Source of the DNA: Smittia aterrima
Taxonomy: Eukaryota > Arthropoda > Insecta > Diptera > Chironomidae
DNA: 64,000 bases
Reading direction: 5' to 3'
Assembly: GCA_033063855.1 (NCBI GenBank)
Contig: CP093830.1
Location: 7,564,854-7,628,853 of the forward strand
Shown: piece by piece, positions 31,601 to 44,793 of the stretch
Position numbering within the stretch: the first letter of the stretch is position 1
How the letters are laid out: the number at the start of each line of letters is the position of its first letter
Translations under genes and position numbers: made by a program
The notes under the pieces: model-generated
Databases searched by the model: none
What the model saw: the letters and a program-made list of their open reading frames with translations, nothing else
What the model was told of the DNA's origin: nothing

Positions 31601-34600
31601 CCTCGAAGTAAGCGTTAAATGAGAAATCAATTTGTTCAGTTCCCTGAAAGTAATAGTTTCATTAATTAAATTTCCTCTTAAAATAATTAAACAAACTTTG
31701 TGTTAGCTTTTTAATTAATCGAACAGCAAACTAATAATTGTGTGACATTAAGCAGACACAACTAAAACTACAAGAGTAAGAGTATCATGCGTACATGCTG
31801 TGAATTTCCATTGAATATTACATCGCTAACTATCAACTCTTCCGCTTCGGTTAGTGCAACCGATAATTTCAGTTTACTCTTGCCATTCTTGTGATCTGTG
31901 AATCTAACAGTTTGCTGATGTTTTTTAGGTAAGCTATTGTCGCTTTCTTTGCGTGTCGTGTTGGGAGAATGTCTGAAGTTATTTACTGTTTTGTTCATTG
32001 GCGTGGTAGCGATAGCTTGTGGTGTGCTTAGACCGGCCATTTCTTCGTTGTTGAGTAGGAGAGACGAGTTGCTGTTGAGGGACGGCTAAGGGAAAGGAGG
32101 TAAAAGGACAGCTCGTTGCGGTTTCGAGGGACAACTTAACACGACAATAATTCAGTGAATTTAAACTACGAAACTTTGTGTGTGAGAAACCAATTGTTGT
32201 TTGTTGCCAATAGAAAGGATTGGTCGAAGGTCGACTGAACCCAGAATTAAACTTTTCTTTCTAGGTCGAAAACTTGATTTTCTATTTCAATCGTTCTTCG
32301 CCCAATCCGAAACTTGAATTATTGTGTTGTTTGTTTTGAAGTTTAGAAAAGCTTTTTTTTTTGGTAGAAACATGATAAAGCTTTTAAAAGCAACTAACCT
32401 CCGTCACTTCAATGACATCGCCTGTTTTCAAGTCGATTATGTCGCCGTACGCTCGGCCGCCTATACTGCACTTGTTGAATGTCATGATGTTTTGCGTTAA
32501 CGTTCCCGTCTTATCCGAGAAAATATATTGAATCTGTCCGAGCTCCTCGTTGAGGGTTGTCGTGCGAGCTTTGGCGAACGTTTGAGACTTCTTATGAAAC
32601 ATTTTCTCATCCCAATTGATTTGAAATGATTGAGCGAATCGAATGACCTAGAAAGTGTGATTGTTACTCATCATGCAATAAAAATTGAATTGTCAACAAA
32701 CCTCAACGGACACGTAGAGTGAGATTGGAACGACAGTATTCAGGACAATCGCGTAGGAGAAGAAAACGAGCATTCCAATGATGGTGGCACCCTGAACGTG
32801 ATGCGGTACAACGATTTTCTCCCAAGGGAGAAAGTGTTGAAAGTAGTAACCGATCAAACCTTCCCAAAGCGCAGCAGCGACTGTGCAGAAGCCACAAATC
32901 GACAAAAGAAAAAATACAATCTGAGAAGAAAAGATTTAAAAATAAATTCTCAGTCTCAAATGACAAATGACAACTCACCCCGATAATGATGAAGTTCAAT
33001 AGTTTGTCAATATTTGTACGCTTGAATTTCGTTTTTCCTGAATTCTGCATGAGCTTCGTGTCCTTTCCAGCGAAAATGACCAACCCGTAGCACCATTGCG
33101 TGTTCCTCAACACGCAACCTCGAAGCAAAACTTTCTCATTGTCAAGTGGATAGCGTTGATTTTTCCAAATTAACGTTCCCTCGAATTTGTTTAACAGATT
33201 GTTGGGAGGTTCACAGATTATTTCGCCGTTAAACTCCCAGAGTAGGTCCTCGCCTTGACTCATTGCCGCTGTTTCAACAAGACATTGTTTGATCTTGAGG
33301 TTTGTTTCACCGTCAAGCTCAGCTGTCTCAATAAAGCAAAGTCCATTTGGCTCACTCGACGACAGCAAGAGAATATCGGCAGCCACGAATTGATCGTTCT
33401 CCATGCGAATAATGTCTCCGACCTAATAAAAATTGCCATCGATTAATTTCATCTCGATTTGGGTCAGCATCGATTATCACCTGAACGCCAGACCATTTTT
33501 CGTTCACCAATTTTCCTTTCCTTAAACATTTCGAGATTCTATTGTTGACCTGTGAGTCGGACAAGTGTCGTTGAAAGTCATCGTAAGCGTCTTTGATTGC
33601 AGTCAACGAGAGCACACCAATCAATGGAATTGCTGTCGTAACTGGAGTGAGTGACGAGATCGCGGGAATGAGTTGAAGGATGAGGAGACAAAGAAAGTAG
33701 AAATTCGCTAAACGTTGAAACTGTTCCAGCAGATTCAGCGGAAGGAACGTAAGCAGTGAATACTTTGAGGTCTTGATGTAATTACTCTGCAAAGAATGAT
33801 GAGTTGTCATTTAAGGTTTCCACAAGGGAAAGTAGCTTACAGCATATCGAAATTGCGAGTTGTATTCTCTATCGTTGGCTCTTATTCGCCTCTCGTTTTC
33901 TGTATTGAAAGAGAAATAAATTAGCATGAGGCATGCACAAATCAGACTGCGCTTTGAGTCGCATGCAGCAAAAAGGGAAGAGGACGAAACACGTTTATCG
34001 ATTAAATATTCAAGTTCAGATGATGACATTGTGCTTTGCAACAAGTTGTTGTGCTATTGAAAAATTGAACTTTTAGTTCGTGAATTTTATATTTACCGCC
34101 GTAGATTGCTCGAAAGTAGAGACTCGTGATTGAGTTTCGAACTTTTCTATCAGGCTCGGCTGGATTTTGCGTTGCTTTGTAGAGATCCTGGCTTCGCCAT
34201 ACTCCAAGCTTTTCAAGAACTGAGAAGAACGAAGCTCGAAAGCCGATCGTGGATGTTTGAGTGCTAAAGCTTCCACCAGGAGCTCGGAGGCTCACTTCGC
34301 CATCCATTGCGTATTGAAATTGCGATGACGTTTCTCCAATCGAAGGATTCATGTTAACACTAATTGAATGTTTAGAAATTCCCATATCATTGTACTCGTT
34401 GTTGAACGAAACATTTGGAGCTGAACGTTGATCGGCGTCAGAAGGTTTTAGAATCGATACTAAACTATGAAGACTCGAACTTGATGACATACGTGAAGGC
34501 CGACGACGCTTTTTACTTCCAGTTGATCGTCTAAATAACTCAGACCTCGATGACGGATCATTGCTAGGCAACTCAAGTTGTGCTACTGGAGCTGATGAAG

Positions 34601-34664
34601 GTTTCCCTTCAGTTTCATTGATAATTTCCATTTCAAGACTGTCAGAACTTTTTTGGAGAGACAT
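28670..34664 (-). CDS. ATP8B: ATP8B-type P4-ATPase (phospholipid flippase)
   Basis: Moves aminophospholipids to the cytosolic membrane leaflet. Sixteen exons: 34097-34664, 33841-33899, 33481-33786, 33422-32979, 32920-32702, 32647-32399, 32085-31795, 31643-31353, 31299-31126, 31065-30539, 30404-29929, 29874-29801, 29746-29521, 29466-29363, 29310-28945 and 28888-28670; 1530 residues with all phases consistent. Landmarks: P4 start RIRANDREYNSQF, actuator AELDGETNLK (DGET), PISL in VPISLYVSVE, phosphorylated Asp577 in FSDKTGTLTQN, nucleotide motif KGADNVIYDRL, and IGDGANDVSMI, then the C-terminal membrane bundle. Oddities are a Ser-rich 190-residue N-terminus and an extra 97-codon exon (31795-32085) after the phosphorylation site. 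An alternative start at about 34029 in intron 1 is open in frame to exon 2. The ATP8B subclass rests on motif similarity. Confidence 0.9.
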
Positions 34665-37600
34665 CGCGACGAAAGATGAATTTTAAAACCAACTGCGGAA
34701 AATGTTTTTCTTATCAACTCACAAATCAATTTAGAAGATTAAAAATGCTTTTCCATACTTCAGTAAGTTTCATTTAAGAGAAATATTTAGGTCACACTCT
34801 GGAGACATTAATTGAACTTGCCTTTGAACTGAATAGTTTCAAAAGTTCTGACATAAAAGATTCACAAAGAAATCAACTTATGATTCATTGATTGAGAGAA
34901 AAGTTACAAAGTTTATTCCTTATTAATGATTTATCGCTTGGGAACCCTCAAGCCGAGTAAAATTGAAGGCTTCGGTGCGATCGGTTTGAAGGTTTGAATG
35001 AAATATTCAAATCCGTTTAAATTTTACGATATTCGGGAAATGAATATTAATTTACTCTACAAAACTAAACATAATAATTTATCAAGACAAAAGAATTCTT
35101 AAGACTTAGTCTTCAAAGAATAATTTGATGTCGGTTGATTTTTCTTTCTGAGAAGAAACCTAAGAAGAAGCTTTTGAAGTTCGTCGAGAGATCTTAAGAA
35201 TGTTGGGAATTCCGAGAAGGTTTTAAGCGAAAGACTTTTATCCTTAGTTTCTACGACGATAAGAAATCGGAGTAAGAAGATTCCATTCGAAGGAAAAGGA
35301 AGTGATATCGAGAAATCTCATTACAAAATAATGAAGAAAATTGAGGGAAATTGAGTTTACTAAAACAATAGTTACTTTGTTTATTTATTCGATGTGTGTA
35401 GGGAAAATCCAAAGTCCGCAGGGAGAGAAGCGCAAATTAACGAAGTTAACTTCTAAGTTCACGAAAAAACTTTATCTTCATGTAGGTCGAACTAATCGAG
35501 TTCAATTTTAGTAGGAAAGTTAATAAATCTACTAAATCACTTCTCTCTGTCAATCAACAATCAAATCAGGCGAAACATTGTCCATGAACTGAATTATTTT
35601 TGTGGTAGGTGGAAGTGGGCGTTTTGACTGAATTCGAGATTCTCTGTCTGGCTTCTACGAATTAAAGAGACGAAAATAATTCTCTCATTGACTGCTCATC
35701 TTAATTTACAATTTCACGCGAACTTTCATGGATTGTTAAGAAATAGACCAAAAAATAAACGAAGCAATGATTCATCAAAACATCAACCATTAGTAGTAAC
35801 CTCAAGAAATAAAAAATAATCAATTCAATTGTAATTAGTGAGCGACCAGTGAGTTCATTCATTCGTTTGTCATCCGCAATTGCTGTCGAAATTATGGAAA
35901 AGCATTTCCTCCAAATCACATAAAGCAAAATCAATATTTCTCACTCGGTAGGATGGGAAGCCGTCATTCGTTTAGCTGATTCATGTCGATAAGTTTTTAT
36001 TCAGCAATCAAGAGCATAGACTAGACGCGAATGAAAACGAGCCGGTGGCAGTCGGTAAACCAAAGACACAAAAGCAGAGTCGCCAGCAGTTTTCCTTCTT
36101 CCCACATCAATTTTTAATAAACTTGTTTCATTTTACATTTCGAAGGGAAATTCTCTTTGCTCCGTCCTATTTAAAGCTTTATGTCGAGAGCGGTTCCCAC
36201 TCTTCTCTGCATATTTTAACGCAACGCTGAGTTGTTTTTGTTTTTTTCTTCTATGCGACAAATCTGAATTTTCACGAGATAAAATGCGGAAAAGTCTCGC
36301 GAGTCAATTTAAAAACAGCTCGCAACTAATTTCACGAACTTTAACACTTCATTAACAATTAAAAACAATTTTTCTTCACTATAATTATTGTTTTTCTACA
36401 AAAAAGCTTGAAAATAAATCGAACTAACGTCTTAACGCTTCGTCAGTTCTTAAATGAATGACTCATTGTGAGTTTCGATTGTACAATTGGAATTCGTTGG
36501 AAAGGAAAATGCTTTGTCGGCATGAATCAACTTCCAGTTGAAAGTGTAAACAACTTCGAGTCCTTTGAGAAGCTCGGCGCGGACATTTCCTGGAAGTTCA
36601 TGCCGACGTTCCATTCAAACAATAATGTTGCAAAGCACATGGTCGTGGATGACGTTATGAGTTTGTAGGAAAGGGAAACTTACGTGGGATGTCTTGAGTT
36701 TGGTTTTTCCTCGCCGAGTTAAGCATTGCGACTTCTTATTTAACTTATTATTCTTTCACTCTCTTCACAGATCACAAAGGGTTTTTGTTTATTTTCTTGT
36801 TATCGTCACGCGATGACATTCCTTTCATTACGATTTAGAGTTCACTTGTTTCACATTTAATTCAAGAGAGGCCAATTTTCTTTCTCGTCATTTTAAGAAG
36901 ATTTCGATTTTTAATCGCGAGTGGATGCTCGAGAGTTCCCGTGATGATCGCTTCATTCATGATGTGTCGAGCTAATTAAATTCGAGCCATTACAGTCATC
37001 GAGAGTTGAAAGTCTGTGAAACATTAAGTCAAATGAATGAAAATTTATGTAAATGAGTTCAAACAAGCGTTTACACTTATGAATCGAATGAGTGAATGAG
37101 GGTTTGTATTTTGAGTTATTGTTTAAAGTACTGTTTACTATCGTTTATGGAACCAGTGATTTCATTACAAATTATTAAAGCTTCATTAATAAGTCAAAGC
37201 TTCAATTTATAATCTGAGGAATTAATAAATTATCAGACACGTTTTTTTGACGATGACAGTCTTTAAAACAATTTAATCCAATCCATAAAATTAATTCGTT
37301 CCCACTGTAGATTATTAAATGCACGAATTTGCAACGCTCATTTACATTTAACAATTAGCGGAAAGCAAAAAGCAAACTCTAAGCAGCAGAATTCGACAGA
37401 CTCAATGTCAGAATTCATTTCACGTTTCCGTTAAACTTCGTCGAATTATTAAATGAAAAAGCTGTGAATTATTGACCGTGCGAGGATTTCAGGGACAAGA
37501 CTCGTCTTTCCTGAAGAAATCGATTCACTGTTATTAAATCAACCAGTTGCACGCGTTCTCATCATTGATCGAGCGTTTCAACCCTTTGAAAGTTGTTCAC

Positions 37601-40600
37601 AAAATGTTCAACTCTTTCCTTTCGACTTTACCTTTGAAAAAGAAAAATTTGAAGGTCTCCTCGAACTTGAAGTTGTTTTTGCTTTAAAAATTTAAAAACC
37701 AAATTGTTAGACTTTTTTCCGAAACATTTCTTGACTAATAATGAGTCGCTATGAATTTTAAAACCTCACGAAAAACTTTTCCTTTTACACTCGCTTGACA
37801 CAAACAAATAAAATGATCGTCATTTATGATTGCTCAGATTTTTCCACGCGCGGCAAATAATTTTCGAATCGACGAGAATTGTAAATAAGTTAGTGACCAA
37901 TTGAGCTTGAGGTTTTCAGCGACGACAGTGACAGTGTTGCAGAGGTTGATTCAAATATTTCATCGAGTCGATATAATGGAAAATAATTAATGTTCAAATG
38001 GCAATAAAGTTTCGATCATGTCACGAATGTAATAACTTTCTCTACCCTTACTCCAACGACGCAATAAAATCGGAATTAGGTCAGTCGACGTGTAGTTAAT
38101 AAACGATTTACGTGTATGAGGCGAATAACTGCATGAATAGCGAAAGGATTCGTTCATATCGCAAATCCTTACATCACCGATGAAATATTCAATGTCCATC
38201 GCTCGTTTTCATTTTCAACTTCACAAGCGCCTATCTCTATCAAAGTTCATTATCATTGCCATGACTTCATTGCGTCATTTGCCATGCTTAACGATCTTTT
38301 CAGCTCACAATTAAAAGCGAGTGGTCGCCGTCTTTATCGCTCAAAGCTCGATTAAGGAAAACATGACATCACACAAACTTTTTCGCGCTTCAAGCTTTTC
38401 CTTTCTCAAGAATTTGTTGTTGACAAATCAAAATCACATTAAGAGTGTTAATTTGACATTCAACAGTTCAAGGTTAAGAGAAGCTTCAAATATTCATGTG
38501 CTTTCAAGTATTTACTTTGTTGACACTTTTCTCACACACGAAGCTCGTCGAATATTCATAACTTCATTCATTTCATTAAGAAAATACGACCAGCATATTG
38601 CTTGTGTGAATAAGGAAAACCGTAAGAATGAGTAATGATCGCAATGAACGAAAAGTGGGCTTGGAGAGGGGCCAATAGTGCTTTGTCGTTAAAGCGCCTC
38701 ATATCCGTGAAGAAATATTCCACGGAATAATGATTTGGTTCACGTAAGCTCGAAGCGATTTCCTTGAAGAGATGACTTGAAAGTTGGTCGACGTTGTTTA
38801 TCGATGAGCGAACTTAATGACAGATTTGTTTTCACAGCCCTCTCGAGTGGCAATTGATGCTGTTGAGCTAACAATAACTTGTCGATAAGCTTTCGTTCGT
38901 GCACTCGAGAGTTGCAAAGCTCGCGTTTCATTAAAAATCGACTCAGGGTCTGTTCACTGATTGTGTAACTAAAAAAGGAGTTTCCATTCATTGTCTACCA
39001 GTGGCTTCATGGTAACTGAACATCGTCATCACGTCGACTTTGTTTCACGTTTATAAATTATGCTTTCCTCGCTTCACATGAATTTTAATTATTGCTCACA
39101 TCGGTCACTGAAAGCGACTCTCGTCTGGGGACTTTATCACATTTAGTCATTAAGTTTATCGAGCTCGATTGATAACATTAATTACATTTCCAACAAAACA
39201 CGATGAAAATTTGTTTTAACCTTAGTTCACTAATTAATTTATCGTTATGTTGATTAATAAAGTGTCGACAGCTTCGAAAGCACTTATTGATGATTTGAAC
39301 GTATTTTGAGAGAATGCGGCTGGGAAAAGCCGATTTCAAGAGAATTTCTTGAACCAAGTCCAAGTTTTCTGCTTTTCAAGCACACAAGGAAAACTCTCGA
39401 TTTGCATAACTTGCATGTTTGTTGGCAGCCGTGCGAGAGAATTATGAGAACGATGTTTTGGCTTTTGCTATTCTACCTCACCCAAGACATTGAATCGAAA
39501 CTGAAGCAAATATCAACTCTCAGACGGTTAATTCGAAATCAATTCCCAATTCGCGTCATTTTTCACGGTGACATATTTACTCATGACGTTGTTCTTAATT
39601 GTGGCTGCTAATGTAACACGATTTGATATTTATTCTTTGTTTCCTTATGTCCACAAACATATTGACGGCATTTGAGTTTACTGAGGAGAGTTGCCAGTTT
39701 TTCGTTAATATTTGACGCGTATTGATTGAACACTTGCCGGGGAGTGAAGGGCGAGTAAAGGAATCAGATGTGAGAACACAATTCAATCAAGATCAAGTAA
39801 ATAATTGCTTATTAATTTAAAGGCGTGCAGGCATGAAGGAAATGTTGGTTAGTCAAGGTTTCAAACATATGAACATTCGATGTCCTTTACCTTATGTCTT
39901 GGATTGTTAGTTCACGTACAAGTCCATTTGGTATCGATTGGAAACTTCTTCTGTCTCGATCGAAGCTATCAGTCGCCACTCAGATGAATCTTTAAACTTC
40001 TTTACGTGGCCACAGACACAAATCACTTTTAACTACGGAAAGTTATTGAATTCAATTATTTAGAATTGTAGAAGTTTTCTTAATCGACGCGGACAATTCA
40101 CATTCTTAATTATTCATTGGAAATTGAAACTTTTCAACATAGAAAACTGTAAATGATTCAATAACGAGAATTGTCAGGACTTTTGTGAATTCTGACAATG
40201 CCTAAGCCGAAGCTTTTTTCTTTCGCGTCCGACGCAAGCGAGTGCCAAGAGAAAACTGAAAACTGAAGTCGAGAAAAACCTTTGGGGAAGGAAAACAACG
40301 AACGTGATTCAAGCGAGCGCTGAAACAATCTGATTTAACACCTGATTGCCAGACAATTGCGCGGGTTTGTTTATTGCCTCGTAACTTCTTGTTTACTTTG
40401 GTTTCACGCATTTGGAGATAAATTTTAGATTCGAACCGAATAATTAATTAGAACTCTAGTTCCCGAGTTTTCATCTACTTTGCTACTTGGAATTATTATT
40501 GAAACTTCAGGTGGATCGAAGACACGCGCGAAAATTATTTATGAATGGGAATACTTGTTGAAAACATCCACGTGAGTCAGTGAAACATTGAGCGATGAGC

Positions 40601-40839
40601 AAAGCGCAACAAAGGACAGCAGTGAAGTTCAGCATTGCTTCTGAATTAATTTTCCATGCAGCGGAGCTCATCAACTTTTCAAAGCGAACTTGAAACTTAA
40701 TTTCAAAGATTTTTTTTCTTAACTGATGAGAAACCCTTTTGTAAGTTTGTACTCGAAGATGTTTTCTCTTTTCTGTTATCATCTTTAAGAAACTCTTTTC
40801 AGTTTAATTTTAGATTCGGATGTGGCAACATCAATTGCC
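34665..40839. other. 6.2 kb gene-poor region between flippase and multicopper oxidase
   Basis: I see no recognisable gene on either strand. The longest frames (about 100 codons, for example 38321-38635 +) have no domain, no codon bias I trust and no family resemblance. The region must contain both divergent promoters and perhaps 5' untranslated exons. One structured element stands out, the hairpin at 36516-36607 (separate entry). Everything else looks like AT-rich non-coding DNA. Confidence 0.6.
36516..36607. other. Long imperfect hairpin in gene-poor region
   Basis: GTCGGCATGAA (36516-36526) pairs perfectly with TTCATGCCGAC (36597-36607). CTTCCAG (36531-36537) pairs with CTGGAAG (36590-36596), and GAAA..TG just inside can pair with CATTTC. 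The result is a stem of roughly 24 pairs with a 4-nt bulge on one arm and an apical loop of about 40 nt. This is the size of a small-RNA precursor, but no known insect miRNA sequence is recognised in either arm. Confidence 0.4.
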
Positions 40840-43149
40840 ATGAAGAATTGTGTTTTCCTTTTTGTGTTAATTCTCGCGCGGACATCAAATTCTTTTTTAA
40901 CGTATCCACTGAATGGCGGAAATTACTTAAGTAAAATATTTGAAAGTTCGTTCGAATAAAAGTTCAAGAATGTTTTCTTTAAAGATTCATTTCTGTCAAC
41001 AATGTCAAACGATGGCAGCTTGGAACTCGGAAAAGATTTGATGGAACATTCGATTCCTGGTGAAGAATGTTACAGACCGTGCTTAAAAGACGACCGAAGA
41101 GTTTGCTATTTCAAATTTGTACTCGAGTATTATCAAGTTTTAGGAGGGTGAGAGGTGAAGGTCACGTTTCTAGAACATGCACGATTAAGATTTTAATTAT
41201 TTTCAAGAGCTTGTAATGACTGCGCAAAGGGAAACACCTCCGAATGCTTTCACGTTCAGTGCATCACAGCTGATGGGTACGAACGTGGTTTTACTTCTGT
41301 GAATCGTCAGCTTCCTGGTCCATCTGTTCAGGTTTGCCAAGGAGATATCGTTGTTGTAGACGTTCAGAATGAAATGGATGGAACAGCGACAACTGTTCAT
41401 TTTCACGGCTTGAGACAGAAGGGAACGCCATTTAGCGATGGTGTCCCTTTCATCACTCAATGTCCAATCCAATATGGAACAACATTCCGTTACTCGTTCT
41501 TCGCAAATGACGTCGGCACTCATTTATTTCATTCACATTCTGGTCAACACAAAGCGAATGGAATTTACGGTCCGGTCATTGTTCGAACTCCGTTGGAAAG
41601 TTCACCGCACTACGATTTTGATAATCCAGATTTCTTTGTGCTTGCTGCTGATTGGATGCATGTCTACGCGGAACAATATTTTCCTGGTCTCACTAGTCGT
41701 CTGTCAATCTTCGAAAGTCTTCTTATCAATGGCCACGGAAGATTTCTCAATGTAAGTCAAACAAAACGCAATCAAACAATTTCATTGACGCAAATTATTC
41801 ACTAGAAAACGACTTGTCTCTTCTCTGATGCTCCATTGACAATTTATAATGTTGAAAAACACAAGCGTTATCGCTTTCGACTAATTAACGCGGCGTCGAA
41901 CGTCTGCCCATTTCAAATACAAATTGAAAGCCATGAATTATCCGTAATCGCGAGTGATGGCTCAACCTTCAATCCAGTCGTTTGTGATACTTTGTATTTC
42001 ATCTCGGGAGAGAGATATGACTTTGTCGTAAAAGCTAATCAAAATGTGAGCAGAGATTATTGGATCCGGATCAGAGCTTTGCCACCTTGCACAAAAGAGA
42101 TTGAGGAATTTGCGTTGCTTCGTTATCACGACGGCCCACTCGACAAGAACGTGAGAAATTTTAATTTTAATGACAGGAAACCTCCGGGATGGCTTGAAAC
42201 ATTTCCTGACGGTCGTTACTTTAACACTGCGAAGCCGAGTGTCAGCGGAATTCCAATCTCGTCAGTTGTTTCTAGTGTCAAGGACAAAAGCGTGACTGAA
42301 GTGAAGCCTGATTATTCATTCAAGATTTTCGTTGCCACGCCTGAACTTGATAATGAAGTCTTATTTACAAGTAATGACTCAATCAAGTTCATGGGTAAGA
42401 AAAGCTTTCAAATGTCATTATCTCTTAACACAATCTTTTGAATCTTCAACAGTCACTTCAGCAAAGATGAATCTAAATAATGTTGGATCATTTAACAACA
42501 TAAGTCTCACGTTACCGCATTTCTCGCTTCTTTCGCAACCTGAAGAAATTGACGAGAACATTTTTTGTGACTTTAATAACAAGAAGAATAAACCGTGCAT
42601 TGAAAACTCGGAAGTCTGTCGATGCGTTCATCGAATCAAAGTGAAGCTTGGATCGATTGTTGAGCTATTGCTGATTGACATTGACGACTCATTGACTCAT
42701 CCTTTTCATTTGGTGAGAGAAGCTCTTTGAAAAATTAATTGAAATTCGTGCTTGACCTTTTCATCAGCACGGGCACAAGTTTTTCGTAATGGACATGTCA
42801 ATATTCAATGAGACAACAACGGCTTCAGAAATCATTCGTGATGGTATTCCCTCGAGAAGAACAAGTGAAAATCCGCCGTTCAAAGACACGATTTTAATTC
42901 CGAATCCTGGTTACGTTCGAGTTAGGTTCAGAGCGGATAATCCTGGATTCTGGCTTGGTCATTGTCATTTTGATTGGCATCTCGCGATTGGTGAGAAGAT
43001 TTTTCTTTTTCAGTTTGAATAAATAATTTTCTTTCACATTGATTACAGGAATGGCAGTAATTTTCCAAGTTGGTGAACTTCACGAGATGAGAAAGCGTCC
43101 AACAGGATACAACGAGTGCAAAAGCTTTAAACCAAATCATTTGTATTGA
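40840..43149 (+). CDS. Secreted multicopper oxidase (laccase-like)
   Basis: Oxidises phenols or metal ions with reduction of oxygen to water, outside the cell. Exons 40840-40930, 40985-41147, 41208-41751, 41806-42394, 42453-42712, 42768-42990 and 43049-43149 give 656 residues. A signal peptide opens the protein (MKNCVFLFVLILARTSNS). The four copper-ligand blocks are complete: HFHG, HLFHSHSG, HPFHLHGH (split by intron 5) and HCHFDWH followed by the axial Met of AIGM. An insect-type Cys-rich N-terminal segment (CYRPC...CYFK...CNDCAKG...C) precedes the first cupredoxin. Which insect MCO class it belongs to (laccase-2, MCO1 or MCO3 type) I cannot decide; cuticle tanning or iron/ascorbate oxidation are both possible. 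It converges on Cyt-b5-r, leaving about 160 bp between stop codons. Confidence 0.92.
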
Positions 43150-43311
43150 TTATCTCACTCTCGAATCGCTCGACATGATTAATCAGCGATTTATTGTGAT
43201 AGGTCAGTAGAGCGACTCTTCCTTCGCTTTTGGAATCGACGTCAACAAACTCAAGTGTAACTTCACAATAAAACATTTCATTTATTATTTCATTTGTTGC
43301 TAGACAAGTTG

Positions 43312-44793
43312 CTAGACAATTTTCCTCTGAAATTTCATTTCCTTCAAAGTAATCGGCTTCGTTCTTTTCATTTGATTGAATTGTCCGACGATTAAAGGCC
43401 ACCAAGGATATTCCCGAAATTGAATCTGAAACTCTCTACATGTGTCAAGGAAGAGTTCTTCAAAGAGTGGAAGCAGATTGTGATCGAGAGTAGGAAACAT
43501 GTGATGAAGCGTGTGATGACCGAATTGAGTTAGGTTAAGAAAATTATTCTTCTTGATGTCGTTGCGGTCGATGATGGCATTCATCTGAAAAATACCAAAG
43601 TCCATCGAAGGACTAAAGAGAATTAATTAGAAAATTTAATTCTTGAAATTCAAGTGAATTCTTCTTACGGAAGCTCGTCGCCTTCATGATAAACTTGAGG
43701 ATGATGATGACCAGACGATGCTCCAATAAAAATTATTAGAAAACCAGAAACGGATATCATTATCACCCAGAGCTTAATAACGAGCATAACATCTCTTGTT
43801 CCGAGGAAATACATCGTAACTGGTGGAAGGAACGTTATGAGCTGATCTAAGCGAAAGTCACTGTTGCCATTGAAATATCCAATTGTTCTGAAATATTTCT
43901 CGTTCACAAATTATTCGAGAGAATTTAAAATTGCAAAACCTTTTGAGAATCATTAAATCAACGATGATAAACCAAACCAGTGGAGCAGCGACGACGGAAA
44001 CAATTTTGTGCAACTCAGTTTTGTGAGTTGGAATCCATTTCAACCATTCAAAGGAAATCATTTCCAAATCATGAGAAGTGTTCGTATAAATGTGATGACT
44101 GATTACGTGAGAGATTCTCCATTCTACGTAATTGAGTCCGGTAAAGTTGAAGCAAAGCATGCGCCAATTATCTCCTCGCGAATGAAGATAATTGTGACTG
44201 GCGATGCCAAGAAGAGCGAGCGGAGCTCCAGCGATAATTGACATCAAACAACTTCCAAGAATCGAAGCGAGGATTATTGCAGTGATAGTTAGTATGAACA
44301 AACAGGAATGAATGTTCTAAAAAAAGAAATTAGGTCGATTTGCAGTTTTCAGAGTTATCACATTATTTAATCAACTTACATCTGAGGTTGAAACTTTTTT
44401 CCTTTTAATCACAGCAAGTTGACCAATAGCTTTCGCCTTCAATGTTTTATAAAATCCATCTTCACAAAAGCTGAATTTGTAGTTGCGAGGTTTATCAGCT
44501 CTTTTGACGAAGAAATTAGACAACAAAAATTCAGCCTTATCTGAAATGTGATGCGTCTCGAAGAGCTCTGTTATATCAGTTCCTCTCGTAAGTTTCAGCC
44601 ACTCTGGACCGCCGGGATGACGCGGTATAAAATTTATGAGATCGTATAATTTGTCGTGAATACGCCACAATCCTTCGGCGTTATCATCATTTCGTTTTGC
44701 TTCAAGCCACCGTTTAGTTGAGTTTGTGAACTGCACAGGATAGGACGGAGGCTTAAGGGATATTGAAGGATATTTCAAAAAATCTAAACCCAT
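43312..44793 (-). CDS. Cyt-b5-r: Cyt-b5-r, cytochrome b5-fatty acid desaturase-like membrane protein
   Basis: Front-end-desaturase-like protein with a fused N-terminal cytochrome b5 domain. Exons 44380-44793, 43940-44316, 43669-43887 and 43312-43612 give 436 residues. The haem-binding pair is visible (HPGG in FIPRHPGGPEW, and ETHHISDK). The di-iron histidine boxes are HNYLH, HVISHH and QFGHHTLHH, set between hydrophobic membrane segments. All splice phases agree; the donor at 43939 (GTTTTG) is weak but required for the frame. The fly homologue is Cyt-b5-r (cytochrome b5-related), whose substrate is not firmly known to me. Confidence 0.9.

Noticed and set aside
36468..36668. 66-codon + strand frame in the gene-poor region
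   Set aside because: It overlaps the hairpin, has no family resemblance and no splice or promoter context. The hairpin better explains the sequence.
43127..43405. 92-codon - strand frame beyond the Cyt-b5-r stop
   Set aside because: It overlaps the real Cyt-b5-r C-terminus in another frame; the desaturase ends cleanly at 43312.
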